From an uncultured Oscillospiraceae bacterium (GTDB lineage: Bacteria; Bacillota; Clostridia; Oscillospirales; Acutalibacteraceae), in assembly GCA_902490735.1 (NCBI GenBank), contig CABUFC010000003.1:62001-126000 (forward strand): a stretch of DNA of 64,000 nt. Reading direction: 5' to 3'. The translations under genes were made by a program, and so were the position numbers. This document shows, piece by piece, positions 26,196 through 35,078 of the stretch. Numbering within the stretch: the first letter of the stretch is position 1; each line of letters opens with the position of its first letter. The notes under the pieces were generated by a model. The model had not been told where the DNA came from, did not search any database, and saw nothing but the letters and a program-made list of their open reading frames with translations.

Positions 26196-26889
26196 TTTTA
26201 TGCAATCTCCTTTCAAGGGAGTTTACAAGCCATGTTGCAAGCATTACAAGTACCAAATATACTGCCGCCAATACCAAATACGGCACAAATGGTTCGTAAT
26301 ATGCAGCAACTATCGCACGAGCAGCCCTGGTTAAGTCAAAAACTGTTATAAAGCCGGCAACTGAGGTCTCTTTAATTAAAACTATAAACTCGTTGCCAAG
26401 TGCCGGCAAAATATTTTTTATTGCCTGTGGAAGAATTATATGGTACATGGTACGTCCGTAATTTAGACCTAAAGAACGGCCCGCTTCCATTTGACCTTTA
26501 TCTATAGACATTATGCCGCTTCTTATTATTTCTGCAACGTAAGCGCTTGAATTAATTCCAAAAACAATAGTACCGATAATAAGTGCTTTTTGGGAAAATC
26601 CCTTAAAGGATGTCGCAAAAATGCCGTAATAAGCTAACAATAGCTGCACCATTACAGGCGTTCCGCGAATAACCGTTATGTATATGTTAGCGATATAATA
26701 AAGAACCTTTAAAAAGGGATTGTTACGCGGTATTACCTTAAAAATGGCAAGAACGGTTCCAAGAACAACGCCTATAACCAAGGCAAACAATGCAATAAAT
26801 ATGGTGTATCCCAAACCGTCAAGCAAAAGCTTGTACTGTGCGCCGTCTATAAATATTATTTTGAATTTTTCAATAAAACCACTAAACAA
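26185..26889 (-). CDS. Polar amino-acid ABC transporter, permease
   Basis: HisM/GlnP-type membrane subunit with about five membrane segments and the family's N-terminal TIFIALFALVIGVVLG segment. The EAA loop is the EAGRSLGLNYGRTMYHIILPQA stretch, about 20 residues, in the middle of the protein. I favour the TTG at 26889 (234 residues), which has AGGAG 8 nt upstream; a GTG at 26919 would extend the protein by ten residues and put that site inside the gene. It lies 55 nt after the binding-protein gene. Confidence 0.88.
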   Translation of the reverse strand: MFSGFIEKFKIIFIDGAQYKLLLDGLGYTIFIALFALVIGVVLGTVLAIFKVIPRNNPFLKVLYYIANIYITVIRGTPVMVQLLLAYYGIFATSFKGFSQKALIIGTIVFGINSSAYVAEIIRSGIMSIDKGQMEAGRSLGLNYGRTMYHIILPQAIKNILPALGNEFIVLIKETSVAGFITVFDLTRAARAIVAAYYEPFVPYLVLAAVYLVLVMLATWLVNSLERRLHKSDR

Positions 26890-26944
26890 AACTACTTCTC
26901 CTATAGATGAAATATGCACTGCTAGCAGTGCATATTATAAGTAT

Positions 26945-27727
26945 TTACAGCTCGTATTTTGCTAAAAGTTCCGCTAAAGTTCCGTCCTTTTTAAGTTCAG
27001 CAAGAGCATTATTTATTTTTTCAAGTAAATCAGAATTACCCTTTTGAACAGCTATACCGTATTCTTCAACAGTAAGCGGAACATCAATCACTTTAACACC
27101 ACTGTTGCCGTTTGCTGCGTTTTTGGCAGGAGAATCATCCATGATGATTGCGGAAATTGTTCCGTTTTCAAGATCTTTTATAGCAAGGCTTATGTTTTCG
27201 TAAATTTTTACATTAGCGCCTTCAATACCTGAAAATCCCCAGTCAGCATCGCCTTTTGCATATGCTTCACCGGTAAAGCCGGTGCAAACACCGATTGTCT
27301 TGTTCTTTAACTGTGCATCAAGTTCTTCTTTTGTTGTGCCTGTATATGTTGTATCATTGGCTGCAACTATAAGAACCTGAGCTACACCGCTATAATAAGC
27401 ATTGGAAAAATCAACCGACTGTTTCCTTTTTTCGTTTATGGTAAGTCCGGAAATAGCAACGTCACATGTTCCCTGATTTACAGCAGCAACAACGCCGTCA
27501 AACTCCATATTGTCAAACTGAACTTCAACGTTAAGCTTCTTGGCGATTGCATTTATTAAGTCAATGTCAAAGCCTACGCAATTGCCGTCTTTATCGAGTG
27601 ACTCAAAAGGTTCAAACTCAGCGTTTGTAGCAACAATCAATTTGTCAGTTTTTTTACCGCAACCGGCAAAGGCTAAAACCATTATTACCGATAGCATAAG
27701 TGCAAGAATTACATTTAACTTTTTCAT
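26945..27727 (-). CDS. Polar amino-acid ABC transporter, substrate-binding lipoprotein
   Basis: Family 3 solute-binding protein of 260 residues. The signal peptide ends in FAGC with Cys23 lipidated. The blocks LIVATNAEFEPFE, GFDIDLINAIAKKL and ISGLTINEKRKQSVDFS are typical of cystine, glutamine or arginine binders. It is the first gene of the transporter operon and the copy nearest its promoter. ArgR-like operators over and upstream of that promoter make arginine or a related amino acid a plausible ligand, but that is inference. GGAGG precedes the ATG. Confidence 0.93.
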   Translation of the reverse strand: MKKLNVILALMLSVIMVLAFAGCGKKTDKLIVATNAEFEPFESLDKDGNCVGFDIDLINAIAKKLNVEVQFDNMEFDGVVAAVNQGTCDVAISGLTINEKRKQSVDFSNAYYSGVAQVLIVAANDTTYTGTTKEELDAQLKNKTIGVCTGFTGEAYAKGDADWGFSGIEGANVKIYENISLAIKDLENGTISAIIMDDSPAKNAANGNSGVKVIDVPLTVEEYGIAVQKGNSDLLEKINNALAELKKDGTLAELLAKYEL

Positions 27728-27758
27728 TTTTCTGCCTCCAGATTTTTATTGTGAATAT

Positions 27759-27787
27759 ATATTAGCATTCTATGCATAAAAATGCAA
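27759..27787 (-). promoter_or_regulatory. Predicted promoter of the amino-acid ABC transporter operon
   Basis: On the minus strand, TTGCAT (27787-27782), a 17-bp spacer and TAATAT (27764-27759). The -35 and most of the spacer coincide with the palindrome at 27773-27786. Confidence 0.65.
27773..27786. promoter_or_regulatory. ArgR-like operator 1
   Basis: Near-perfect 14-bp dyad TGCATAAAAATGCA, with the same half-site length and AT spacer as ARG boxes (TGAAT-N4-ATTCA). It overlaps the -35 and spacer of the transporter promoter, the position expected for repression. Confidence 0.5.
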
Positions 27788-27805
27788 GAGTTTTTTATGA
27801 AAATA

Positions 27806-27819
27806 TCGATAAAAATGCA
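27806..27819. promoter_or_regulatory. ArgR-like operator 2
   Basis: TCGATAAAAATGCA differs from operator 1 at two positions and lies 33 bp away, about three helical turns. Further TGCAT-type half sites occur at 27858-27871 and 27880-27891. Confidence 0.4.
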
Positions 27820-27891
27820 AATTTTGTTTATTTTTAACATATTATTTTAAATATTTATGCATAATATTTACGTTGTTTTTGCATAAATGCA

Positions 27892-27937
27892 AAAACGGCA
27901 TATAATGTCTAACTGCTTAAACATTATATGCCGTTTT
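27892..27937 (-). terminator. Terminator of the ribosomal-protein cluster, downstream of rplQ
   Basis: Two perfect 17-nt arms (27892-27908 and 27921-27937) with a 12-nt loop. On the minus strand the second arm ends GCCGTTTT and the run continues TTTTTGC. It begins 15 nt after the rplQ stop. Confidence 0.9.
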
Positions 27938-27951
27938 ATTTACTCGCCCTA

Positions 27952-28293
27952 TTAAACCAACTCGATTATTGCCATTTCGGCAGCATCGCCTCTGCGAGGT
28001 CCGGTTTTTGTTATGCGGCAATATCCGCCGTTTTTATCTGCATATTTAGGTGCTACATCGTCAAATAACTTTTTAACGACATCCTCTTTGGTGATAAAGG
28101 ACAAAGCTTGCCTTTTTGTATGCAAGTTACTATCTTTAGCGAGTGTAATATATTTTTCGGTCAATGCACGAACTTCTTTAGCACGGGACACTGTGGTTTC
28201 TATCTTGCCGTTTTCGATAAGATATGTTACCATTGCACGAAGCATAGCAGTACGGCTATCGGTTGTGCGACCAAGTTTTCTGGTACCTGCCAT
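27952..28293 (-). CDS. rplQ: Large ribosomal subunit protein bL17
   Basis: 113-residue 50S protein, last gene of the alpha operon. It begins MAGTRKLGRTTDSRTAMLRA and keeps the ETTVSRAKEVR block. It lies 17 nt after rpoA and is followed by the strong terminator at 27892-27937. Confidence 0.98.
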   Translation of the reverse strand: MAGTRKLGRTTDSRTAMLRAMVTYLIENGKIETTVSRAKEVRALTEKYITLAKDSNLHTKRQALSFITKEDVVKKLFDDVAPKYADKNGGYCRITKTGPRRGDAAEMAIIELV

Positions 28294-28310
28294 AATATTT
28301 CACTCCTTAA

Positions 28311-29258
28311 TTAATCGTCGTTATGAGAAAGACTGAATCCCAAAGAATCCAATTTCTGAATAACCTCTTCAAGCGACTTTCTTCCTAAGTTTCTTACCTT
28401 CATCATTTCGTCTTCGCTTTTATTAATAAGATCTTCAACGGTGTTGATGCCGGCGCGTTTTAAGCAGTTAAAGCTGCGAACAGAAAGATCAAGCTCTTCG
28501 ATGGTCTTTTCAAGATTTTTCTCTTTAACATTTTCGCCTTTTTCTACCATGATCTCGACTTCGTTGGTCTGCTCGGACAAATCAACGAACAATTTTAAAT
28601 GCTCGATGAGAATCTTTGCGGATAAAGACACAGCGTCTTTAGCAGAAATCGTTCCGTCAGTCCATACTTCGAGAGTCAAGCAATTATAATCGGTTACCTG
28701 TTCTTTACGAGTATCTTCAACATTGAATTTTACTCTTCTAACCGGGGTAAAGCTGCTGTCCACAGGAATAAGTCCCGTAATCATGTGTTCAGGCTTATTA
28801 GCATCGGCAGAAACATATCCGCGGCCGTGGTCAATATTGATTTCCATGCGAAGCTTGCCGCCTTCGGTAAGCTCGGCAATGTAAAGATCTTTATTTAATA
28901 TTTCTACTTCGGAATCTGTTTTTATAGATTCGCCGGTAACTACGCAAGGTCCTTCGGCTTCAATATAAACGGTTTTAGGGCCGTCGGAATAAAGCTTTGC
29001 AATAAGACCTTTAATATTTAATATGATTTCGGTCATATCTTCTTTTACGCCGGGGATAGTAGAAAATTCATGAAGAACTCCGTCAATCTTTACAGATGTA
29101 ACAGCGACACCGGGGAGCGATGACAACAAAACTCTTCTTAAGCTGTTGCCAAGAGTGGTACCGTATCCACTTTCGAGCGGCTTTAAGGTAAATATACCGT
29201 AACTATCATCCGATGACGTTTCGACTGTTTCCAAAATTGGTGTTTCAATCTCTATCAT
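28311..29258 (-). CDS. rpoA: DNA-directed RNA polymerase alpha subunit
   Basis: Assembly platform of RNA polymerase. The N-terminal dimerisation domain (about residues 1-230; LGNSLRRVLLSSLPG block) is joined by an acidic linker to the C-terminal domain with two helix-hairpin-helix motifs (RSFNCLKRAGINTV, RNLGRKSLEEV). I start at the ATG at 29258 (315 residues), with AAGGAG 7 nt upstream. A longer frame from 29282 adds eight unrelated residues. The 80-nt gap to rpsD is longer than elsewhere in this cluster. Confidence 0.98.
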   Translation of the reverse strand: MIEIETPILETVETSSDDSYGIFTLKPLESGYGTTLGNSLRRVLLSSLPGVAVTSVKIDGVLHEFSTIPGVKEDMTEIILNIKGLIAKLYSDGPKTVYIEAEGPCVVTGESIKTDSEVEILNKDLYIAELTEGGKLRMEINIDHGRGYVSADANKPEHMITGLIPVDSSFTPVRRVKFNVEDTRKEQVTDYNCLTLEVWTDGTISAKDAVSLSAKILIEHLKLFVDLSEQTNEVEIMVEKGENVKEKNLEKTIEELDLSVRSFNCLKRAGINTVEDLINKSEDEMMKVRNLGRKSLEEVIQKLDSLGFSLSHNDD

Positions 29259-29338
29259 GTAAAGCTCCTTTTCTCCACACATTTTAATTTAAATATTTAT
29301 CTTTGTGCGGCAAGACAAATACAAAAAATAATATGAAA

Positions 29339-29965
29339 TTATTTTGAATAGAACTCAACGATGAGCTGTTCTTCAACGGGAGCATCGATTTGATCACGTT
29401 CGGGTAAATTAACAACTTTTACATAGCCCTTGTCATGATCAACATCGCACCATGCCGGAACAGGTCTTGAGGCATTAGCCTCGATAACGGTTTTTATTTT
29501 TTCAAGACCTTTGCTCTTTTCACAAATGCTTACTTCATCGCCTGCTTTTAAGAGATATGAAGCAATGTCAACTCTGTGACCGTTTACTTCAAAATGTCCG
29601 TGACCGACAAGTTGTCTCGCTTCGGCACGAGAAGAAGCAAATCCCGCGCGATAAACGACATTGTCAAGACGGCTTTCCAAAAGTCTTAAAAGGTTTGTAC
29701 CGGTAACGCCTTGTTTGCGTTCGGCAATTTCAAAATAATGATTAAATTGTTTTTCATTAACACCATAAAAACGTCTGGCTCTTTGTTTAGCGCGAAGCTG
29801 AAGACCATATTCGGAAGATTTTTTACGGCCTTGTCCGTGCTGACCGGGAGCATACGCTCTTTGGTTTATTGAACATTTTTCAGAATAGCAGCGGTCACCT
29901 TTTAAGAACAACTTTTGTCCTTCACGGCGGCAAAGTCTGCATACTGCACCAGTATATCTAGCCAA
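29339..29965 (-). CDS. rpsD: Small ribosomal subunit protein uS4, zinc-binding form
   Basis: 16S assembly protein that in Firmicutes also autoregulates its own synthesis. Its 208 residues include the zinc-ribbon cysteines C9, C12, C26 and C31 and an S4 RNA-binding domain (RLDNVVYRAGFASSRAEAR). It lies between rpsK and rpoA in the alpha operon. Confidence 0.98.
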   Translation of the reverse strand: MARYTGAVCRLCRREGQKLFLKGDRCYSEKCSINQRAYAPGQHGQGRKKSSEYGLQLRAKQRARRFYGVNEKQFNHYFEIAERKQGVTGTNLLRLLESRLDNVVYRAGFASSRAEARQLVGHGHFEVNGHRVDIASYLLKAGDEVSICEKSKGLEKIKTVIEANASRPVPAWCDVDHDKGYVKVVNLPERDQIDAPVEEQLIVEFYSK

Positions 29966-29982
29966 TTAAAAACACCTCCAAA

Positions 29983-30378
29983 TTATACACGACGACGTTT
30001 AGGCGGGCGGCAGCCGTTATGCGGAATAGGAGTTACATCTTTAATCATGTTAACTTCAAGTCCTGCAGACTGCAAAGCGCGAATCGCCGCTTCACGTCCG
30101 GCTCCGGGGCCTTTAACGTATACTTCAACGGTTTTAAGCCCATGCTCCATTGCAGCTTTTGCTGCTGTTTCCGCAGCAGACTGTGCCGCGAAAGGAGTAG
30201 ACTTTCTCGAGCCGCGAAAACCGAGTTCGCCGGCGGAAGCCCAAGACAGAGCGTTGCCGTTAATATCGGTTATCGTGACAATGGTGTTATTAAATGTGGA
30301 CTGGATATGAGCCGCTCCACGTTCAATATTCTTTTTCTCACGACGTTTGCGAGTAGTAGCTTTTTTAGCTGTTGCCAT
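29983..30378 (-). CDS. rpsK: Small ribosomal subunit protein uS11
   Basis: 131-residue platform protein of the 30S subunit. It has a Lys/Arg-rich N-terminus, the HIQSTFNNTIVTITD block and the closing CRPPKRRRV typical of the family. It lies 18 nt after rpsM. Confidence 0.98.
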   Translation of the reverse strand: MATAKKATTRKRREKKNIERGAAHIQSTFNNTIVTITDINGNALSWASAGELGFRGSRKSTPFAAQSAAETAAKAAMEHGLKTVEVYVKGPGAGREAAIRALQSAGLEVNMIKDVTPIPHNGCRPPKRRRV

Positions 30379-30396
30379 TTATATAATCCTCCCCGC

Positions 30397-30765
30397 TTAT
30401 TTCTTCTTATTGGCAATGGTCTTTTTAGGACCTTTACGGGTTCTCGCATTGGTTTTGGAACGCTGACCTCTTACAGGAAGTCCTTTGCGATGGCGAATAC
30501 CGCGATAACTGCCAATTTCAACTAAACGTTTAATATCAAATGCTATGGAACGACGAGCGTCGCCCTCTACTTCGAGATTTTTTTCTATATAATCACGAAG
30601 TTTGGAAATATCGTCCTCTGTAAGATCTTTTACACGGGTATCAGGATTTACGCCCGTTTCTTTAAGAATCTTTTGAGAGGTTGTAAGACCAATTCCGAAA
30701 ATATAGGTTAAGCCGTACTCAACTCTTTTTTCATTCGGAAGATCAACACCGGCTATACGTGCCAT
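30397..30765 (-). CDS. rpsM: Small ribosomal subunit protein uS13
   Basis: 122-residue 30S head protein that contacts the P-site tRNA and 50S bridges. The MARIAGVDLPNEKRVEYGLT start and the GLPVRGQRSKTNARTRKG block near the C-terminus are diagnostic. It lies 32 nt after rpmJ. Confidence 0.98.
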   Translation of the reverse strand: MARIAGVDLPNEKRVEYGLTYIFGIGLTTSQKILKETGVNPDTRVKDLTEDDISKLRDYIEKNLEVEGDARRSIAFDIKRLVEIGSYRGIRHRKGLPVRGQRSKTNARTRKGPKKTIANKKK

Positions 30766-30797
30766 TTATTGCTGCACCTCACTTTAAATCTGTCAAG

Positions 30798-30911
30798 TTA
30801 ACCTTGACGCTGTTTGTGCTTGGGATTTTCACAGATAACCATTACTTTTCCCTTGCGTTTAATAATCTTACATTTTTCGCAAATTTTCTTTACAGAAGGT
30901 CTGACTTTCAT
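30798..30911 (-). CDS. rpmJ: Large ribosomal subunit protein bL36, zinc form
   Basis: A 37-residue gene beginning MKVRPSVKKICEKC and ending KHKQRQG. The zinc ligands C11, C14 and C27 plus a histidine (H32) are the C+ pattern of bL36. A GGAGG-type site lies just before the ATG. Its place between infA and rpsM is the conserved order. It is easily missed because of its size. Confidence 0.96.
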   Translation of the reverse strand: MKVRPSVKKICEKCKIIKRKGKVMVICENPKHKQRQG

Positions 30912-30926
30912 TTTTTTGCCTCCTAA

Positions 30927-31145
30927 TTACTTCGAACGCCAAGTTATGCGTCCCTTTGTTAAATCGTAAGGTGACATCTCGACTGTTACCTTATCGCCCG
31001 GCAGTATACGGATAAAATTCATGCGAAGTTTACCGGATATATGGGCAAGTATGGTATGACCACCCGGAATTTCAACCTTAAACATTGCATTGGGCATTGT
31101 TTCAAGCACGGTTCCTTCGAGTTCTATCATATCTTCTTTAGACAA
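30927..31145 (-). CDS. infA: Translation initiation factor IF-1
   Basis: OB-fold factor that binds the 30S A site. The TTG at 31145 gives 72 residues beginning MSKEDMIELEG, exactly the family length. GGAGG lies 8 nt upstream, inside a longer frame that begins with ATG at 31160. The GKLRMNFIRILPGDKV core is present. The KOW-domain gene found between map and infA in many Firmicutes is missing here. Confidence 0.95.
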   Translation of the reverse strand: MSKEDMIELEGTVLETMPNAMFKVEIPGGHTILAHISGKLRMNFIRILPGDKVTVEMSPYDLTKGRITWRSK

Positions 31146-31198
31146 ATCGGGTTCCTCCATTCGTTTATTATGTTAGTCGCATTTTTGATCGCTTACGG

Positions 31199-31951
31199 CT
31201 AATCTGCCAGGGTCATTATTTTAGGACCGTCCGGCGTTATTGCCACAGTATGTTCAAAGTGGGCCGAAAGCGAGCCATCCATAGTCACGACCGTCCACTG
31301 ATCGGGTTTGACTTGTACTTTATAATTCCCCATGTTTACCATAGGTTCAATAGCCAAGGTCATTCCGCTAACTAAACGAATGCCTCTACCCTTAATTCCA
31401 AAATTGGGAACTTCGGGGGCCTCGTGCAATGAAGTGCCTACTCCGTGGCCGACGAATTCTCTTACCACCGAGTAGCCACGTCCTTCGACATACCTTTGCA
31501 CCGCATTACCTATATCGCCGATTCTGCCGCCTACAACCGCCGCGTTTATGCCTTCGTAAAGACTTTCACGCGTCGTGTCGATCAGCCGCTTTGCTTCGGG
31601 TGAAATGCTGCCCGCAGCAAAAGTGGCGGCGTTATCGCCGTGGTAGCCGTTAAAAACCGCTCCGAGATCAACACTTACAATATCACCCTCGTGAATGACA
31701 CGGTTTTTTGACGGTATGCCGTGAATTACCTCATTGTTTATGGATATGCAGGCGGTTGCCGGAAAGCCGTTGTAATTTTTGAAATTGGGTTTAGCACCCT
31801 TAGACAAAATATACTTTTCAGCGAGCTCATCAAGCTGTGCTGTAGTAACGCCCGGTTCCACCGCGCTGCCTATCAATTTTAATGCTCCTGCCGAGATTCT
31901 GCATGCTTCACGCATTATACTTAATTCTCGACTGGTTTTGAGTATCACCAT
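31199..31951 (-). CDS. map: Methionine aminopeptidase, type I
   Basis: Removes the N-terminal methionine from nascent proteins. The metal ligands are seen in VSVDLGAVFNGYHGDNA, GHGVG and the later AIEP and FEHT blocks (the pita-bread fold). The ATG at 31951 gives 250 residues; a GTG one codon later is also possible. It begins 2 nt after the adk stop with only a weak ribosome site, suggesting coupling with adk. Confidence 0.96.
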   Translation of the reverse strand: MVILKTSRELSIMREACRISAGALKLIGSAVEPGVTTAQLDELAEKYILSKGAKPNFKNYNGFPATACISINNEVIHGIPSKNRVIHEGDIVSVDLGAVFNGYHGDNAATFAAGSISPEAKRLIDTTRESLYEGINAAVVGGRIGDIGNAVQRYVEGRGYSVVREFVGHGVGTSLHEAPEVPNFGIKGRGIRLVSGMTLAIEPMVNMGNYKVQVKPDQWTVVTMDGSLSAHFEHTVAITPDGPKIMTLAD

Positions 31952-31953
31952 TG

Positions 31954-32586
31954 TCAAATACCCAGCGCTTTAAAGGTTAGCGCTGTTGTATCGCTAAGCT
32001 CTTCTTGACCTTCAACGGTAAGAAGCAAACCTTTATTGCTGTAATAGTCCTTTAAAGGCTCAGTTGTTTCGTGATAAACACGAAGTCTGTCAAGTACGGT
32101 TTCGGGTTTATCGTCTTTTCTAATAATAAGCTCGGCACCGCAAACATTGCAAACACCTTCAACAACTGGTTTTTTATACTCAATATGATAACTTGCTCCG
32201 CAGTCGGGACATACACGTCTTCCGGACATACGGCGGATTATATCTTCATCTTTAACTTCAATTGAAAGAACGTGATCGATTTCGATTCCCATTTTTGTAA
32301 GCGCTTCGGCTTGCGGAATGGTACGCGGAAAACCGTCCAATATAAATCCGTTTTTGCAGTCATCCTTGCTTAATCTTTCATTTATAATGCCGATTACAAC
32401 TTCATCGGGCACAAGGCCGCCGGCATCAACATAAGATTTAGCTTTTATTCCCATATCGGTACCGTTTTTCATCGCTTCGCGAATGATATTTCCGGTAGAA
32501 ATAGTGGGAATATTTAATTTGTTACAAATAAGCTCTGCTTGGGTGCCTTTGCCGGCACCCGGAGCTCCTAATAATATCAGTTTCAT
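31954..32586 (-). CDS. adk: Adenylate kinase, zinc-lid form
   Basis: Interconverts ATP, AMP and ADP. The P-loop GAPGAGKGT is at residues 7-15. The lid carries four cysteines (CPDCGASYH and CNVC), the structural zinc form found in Gram-positives. Its 210 residues are standard. It lies 9 nt after secY in the spc part of the cluster. Confidence 0.98.
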   Translation of the reverse strand: MKLILLGAPGAGKGTQAELICNKLNIPTISTGNIIREAMKNGTDMGIKAKSYVDAGGLVPDEVVIGIINERLSKDDCKNGFILDGFPRTIPQAEALTKMGIEIDHVLSIEVKDEDIIRRMSGRRVCPDCGASYHIEYKKPVVEGVCNVCGAELIIRKDDKPETVLDRLRVYHETTEPLKDYYSNKGLLLTVEGQEELSDTTALTFKALGI

Positions 32587-32595
32587 ATTTGCACC

Positions 32596-33879
32596 TTAGT
32601 CTAAAAAGCCTTTATAATGACGCATCATCATCTGACTTTCAAGATTTTGTACTGTATCGAGGGCAACGCCTACAACGATGAGTATGGACGTACCGCCGAT
32701 TGAAATTGAAATACCGCCTACATTTCCGACAAGGATAGGAAGTATTGCGATTACACTCAAGAAGAGTGCTCCCAAAAGTGTTATGCGGGACAATATTTTT
32801 GAAATAAAGTCCGACGTGGGCTTGCCGGGACGAATACCGGGAATTGCACCCGAATTCTTACGCAAATTATTGGCCATTTCAATCGGATTGTACTGTATTG
32901 TTGTATAGAAATAAGCAAATCCGATAATGAGTGCAAAGTAGATTACTGCATAAAATACGCCTTGCACGCTAAATAAGCTTAATGCTTTATACATCGTTGA
33001 ACCCGTTTTAAATAGATTAAATGACAAAAGCATTGTAGGTATCATAAGAATTGAGCTTGCAAAGATTATCGGTAAAACACCGGACATATTAACCTTAATC
33101 GGAATATGAGTGTTTTGACCCCCGTATTGTTTGCGCCCAACAACTCGTTTTGCATACTGAATGGGAATTCTGCGTTCTGCGTTTGTCATCCAAACGATGA
33201 AAGCAACAACCACTAAGAATATCAAAACGATTGCAAGTGCGGCAAATCCTTTGCCAAATTCAAATACTGCTTTCCACAAATAGCTAAACGCTTGTGGTGC
33301 ACGTGACAAAATACCTGCAAACAATAGCATCGAAATGCCGTTGCCTATACCCTTTACATCTATTTGTTCACCGAGCCACATAACTATGGCACTGCCGGCA
33401 GTAAGCGCTAAAATAATTACAAAAGCTGCAAATATTTTTAAGCCGCCGGTAACATTAATAAAGTTGTTGCCGCTTAAATAGAAGTAGTATGCCGTTCCTT
33501 GGATAAGTCCAAGTATAATCGTAGCATAACGTGTAATTTGTGCAAGTTTTTTTCTTCCTTCTTCTCCCTGCTGTGAAAGTCTTTCCAAAGGTGGAATGGC
33601 TACAGTGAGAAGCTGGATAATAATGGAAGCGTTGATATAGGGTGTTACGCTCATTGCGAAAAGAGCTCCATATTCAAGACCGCCTCCGGTCAAAATTGAA
33701 AGATAATTGAAGAAGTCGTTAGTATTAGAGCTTTGAGATGCATTAGCCAAAGCAACGAAATCAACAAAAGGTACCGGGATTACCGCACCTAAACGAAAGA
33801 TGAACAGAATAAATACGGTAAATAGTATTTTCTTTCTTATTTCGACAACTTTCCACGCATTTTTAATGGTTTCAAGCAT
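32596..33879 (-). CDS. secY: Preprotein translocase subunit SecY
   Basis: Channel subunit of the Sec translocon, with ten membrane segments. The N-terminal RLGAVIPVPFVD, the plug and TM2 region, and the cytoplasmic loops (ERRIPIQYAKRVVGRK; GIRPGKPT) are all present in 427 residues. It lies 1 nt after rplO, and SecA is encoded at 54366-57098. Confidence 0.98.
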   Translation of the reverse strand: MLETIKNAWKVVEIRKKILFTVFILFIFRLGAVIPVPFVDFVALANASQSSNTNDFFNYLSILTGGGLEYGALFAMSVTPYINASIIIQLLTVAIPPLERLSQQGEEGRKKLAQITRYATIILGLIQGTAYYFYLSGNNFINVTGGLKIFAAFVIILALTAGSAIVMWLGEQIDVKGIGNGISMLLFAGILSRAPQAFSYLWKAVFEFGKGFAALAIVLIFLVVVAFIVWMTNAERRIPIQYAKRVVGRKQYGGQNTHIPIKVNMSGVLPIIFASSILMIPTMLLSFNLFKTGSTMYKALSLFSVQGVFYAVIYFALIIGFAYFYTTIQYNPIEMANNLRKNSGAIPGIRPGKPTSDFISKILSRITLLGALFLSVIAILPILVGNVGGISISIGGTSILIVVGVALDTVQNLESQMMMRHYKGFLD

Positions 33880-33880
33880 C

Positions 33881-34321
33881 TTAAATCACCTCGACTTTTC
33901 CGCCTGCAGCTTCGATTTTGCTCTTAGCAGATTCGGAAAAAGCCGCTGCTTTAACAGTAAGTTTTTTGGTGATTTCACCGTTGCCTAAAACTTTAACGCC
34001 GTCATAAGTTTTCTTAATAATACCTTTTTCTATAAGTGCCGCGGAATCAACAACGGCACCGTCCTCGAATATGTCGAGTTTAGAAATATTGAAAGACGCA
34101 TATTTTTTAGCGAAAATATTGTTAAATCCGCGTTTCGGAACACGTCTTTGTAAAGGCATCTGGCCGCCTTCGAATCCGGCTCTTTTGTTTGGACCTGAAC
34201 GGGCTTTTGAACCTTTGTGGCCCTTGCCGGCGGTTTTGCCATTTCCGGAGCCATGACCTCTGCCTATACGTTTTACGTCCTTGTTTGATCCTTCCGCTGG
34301 GGAAAGTTCATGAATTTTCAT
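33881..34321 (-). CDS. rplO: Large ribosomal subunit protein uL15
   Basis: 146-residue 50S assembly protein. The ATG at 34321 is preceded by AGGAGG at 8 nt; a GTG at 34330 lies within that site's spacer. The glycine-rich N-terminus (GRGHGSGNGKTAGKGHKG) is the family hallmark. Confidence 0.97.
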   Translation of the reverse strand: MKIHELSPAEGSNKDVKRIGRGHGSGNGKTAGKGHKGSKARSGPNKRAGFEGGQMPLQRRVPKRGFNNIFAKKYASFNISKLDIFEDGAVVDSAALIEKGIIKKTYDGVKVLGNGEITKKLTVKAAAFSESAKSKIEAAGGKVEVI

Positions 34322-34343
34322 GATTCGCACCTCCTGTCATTAA

Positions 34344-34544
34344 CTATGCTTTGGTTACCTCAACGAGGTGGATAATTTTTTTAATCTTGCCGTTTGTCGC
34401 CGCATTATCAGGCTGAACGGTCTCATTACCGATTTTTTTAAGTCCTAAAGAATATGCGGTAGCAATTTGATCGTCCTTAGCACCGATAAGGCTTTTAGCA
34501 AGCTTTATTTTAAGTTCTGCAGAAGCCGCTTTTTTTGTTGCCAT
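34344..34544 (-). CDS. rpmD: Large ribosomal subunit protein uL30
   Basis: 66-residue 50S protein with the LKIKLAKSLIGAKDDQIATA block. It is slightly longer than the usual 58-60 residues because of an Ala/Lys-rich N-terminus. It lies between rpsE and rplO. Confidence 0.95.
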   Translation of the reverse strand: MATKKAASAELKIKLAKSLIGAKDDQIATAYSLGLKKIGNETVQPDNAATNGKIKKIIHLVEVTKA

Positions 34545-34557
34545 AACTGCTTCCTCC

Positions 34558-35061
34558 TTAACCTAAAATTTCTTTAACAGTCTTGCCGCGAATTTCAGCT
34601 ACTTCTTCGGCACTTCTTAACGAAGCAAGGCCTTGAACTGTAGCACGAACAACGTTGCAAGGATTGTTAGAGCGTAATGCTTTGGTACGAATATCCTTAA
34701 TTCCAACTGTCTCTAAAACAGCACGAACAGGACCACCGGCAATAACGCCGGTACCGGGAGCAGCCGGTTTTAATAATACTCTGCCGGCTCCGTATTCGCC
34801 GATAATTTCATGCGGAATGGTTGTTCCCTTTAGAGGAATTTTAATAAGGTTCTTTTTGGCGTCCTCAATTCCCTTGCGGATAGCTTCCGGAACTTCACCG
34901 GCTTTACCAAGTCCAAAACCAATTATACCATTACCGTCACCAACAACTACTAAAGCGGAGAATTTCATAATACGGCCGCCTTTAACAGTTTTGGATACGC
35001 GGTTTAATGCAACTACGCGTTCTTTTAAATCTAATACAGATGCGTCAATTCCTGTAGCCAT
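34558..35061 (-). CDS. rpsE: Small ribosomal subunit protein uS5
   Basis: 167-residue decoding-fidelity protein of the 30S subunit. A double-stranded-RNA-binding domain begins LKERVVALNRVSKTVKGGR, and the GVIAGGPVRAVLE block follows. It lies 17 nt after rplR. Confidence 0.98.
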   Translation of the reverse strand: MATGIDASVLDLKERVVALNRVSKTVKGGRIMKFSALVVVGDGNGIIGFGLGKAGEVPEAIRKGIEDAKKNLIKIPLKGTTIPHEIIGEYGAGRVLLKPAAPGTGVIAGGPVRAVLETVGIKDIRTKALRSNNPCNVVRATVQGLASLRSAEEVAEIRGKTVKEILG

Positions 35062-35078
35062 TATGTTATTCTCCTTTC

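Noticed and set aside
29259..29338. A possible uS4-responsive leader or internal promoter before rpoA
   Set aside because: The 80-nt gap shows only weak promoter-like boxes and no clear hairpin, so I list nothing there.
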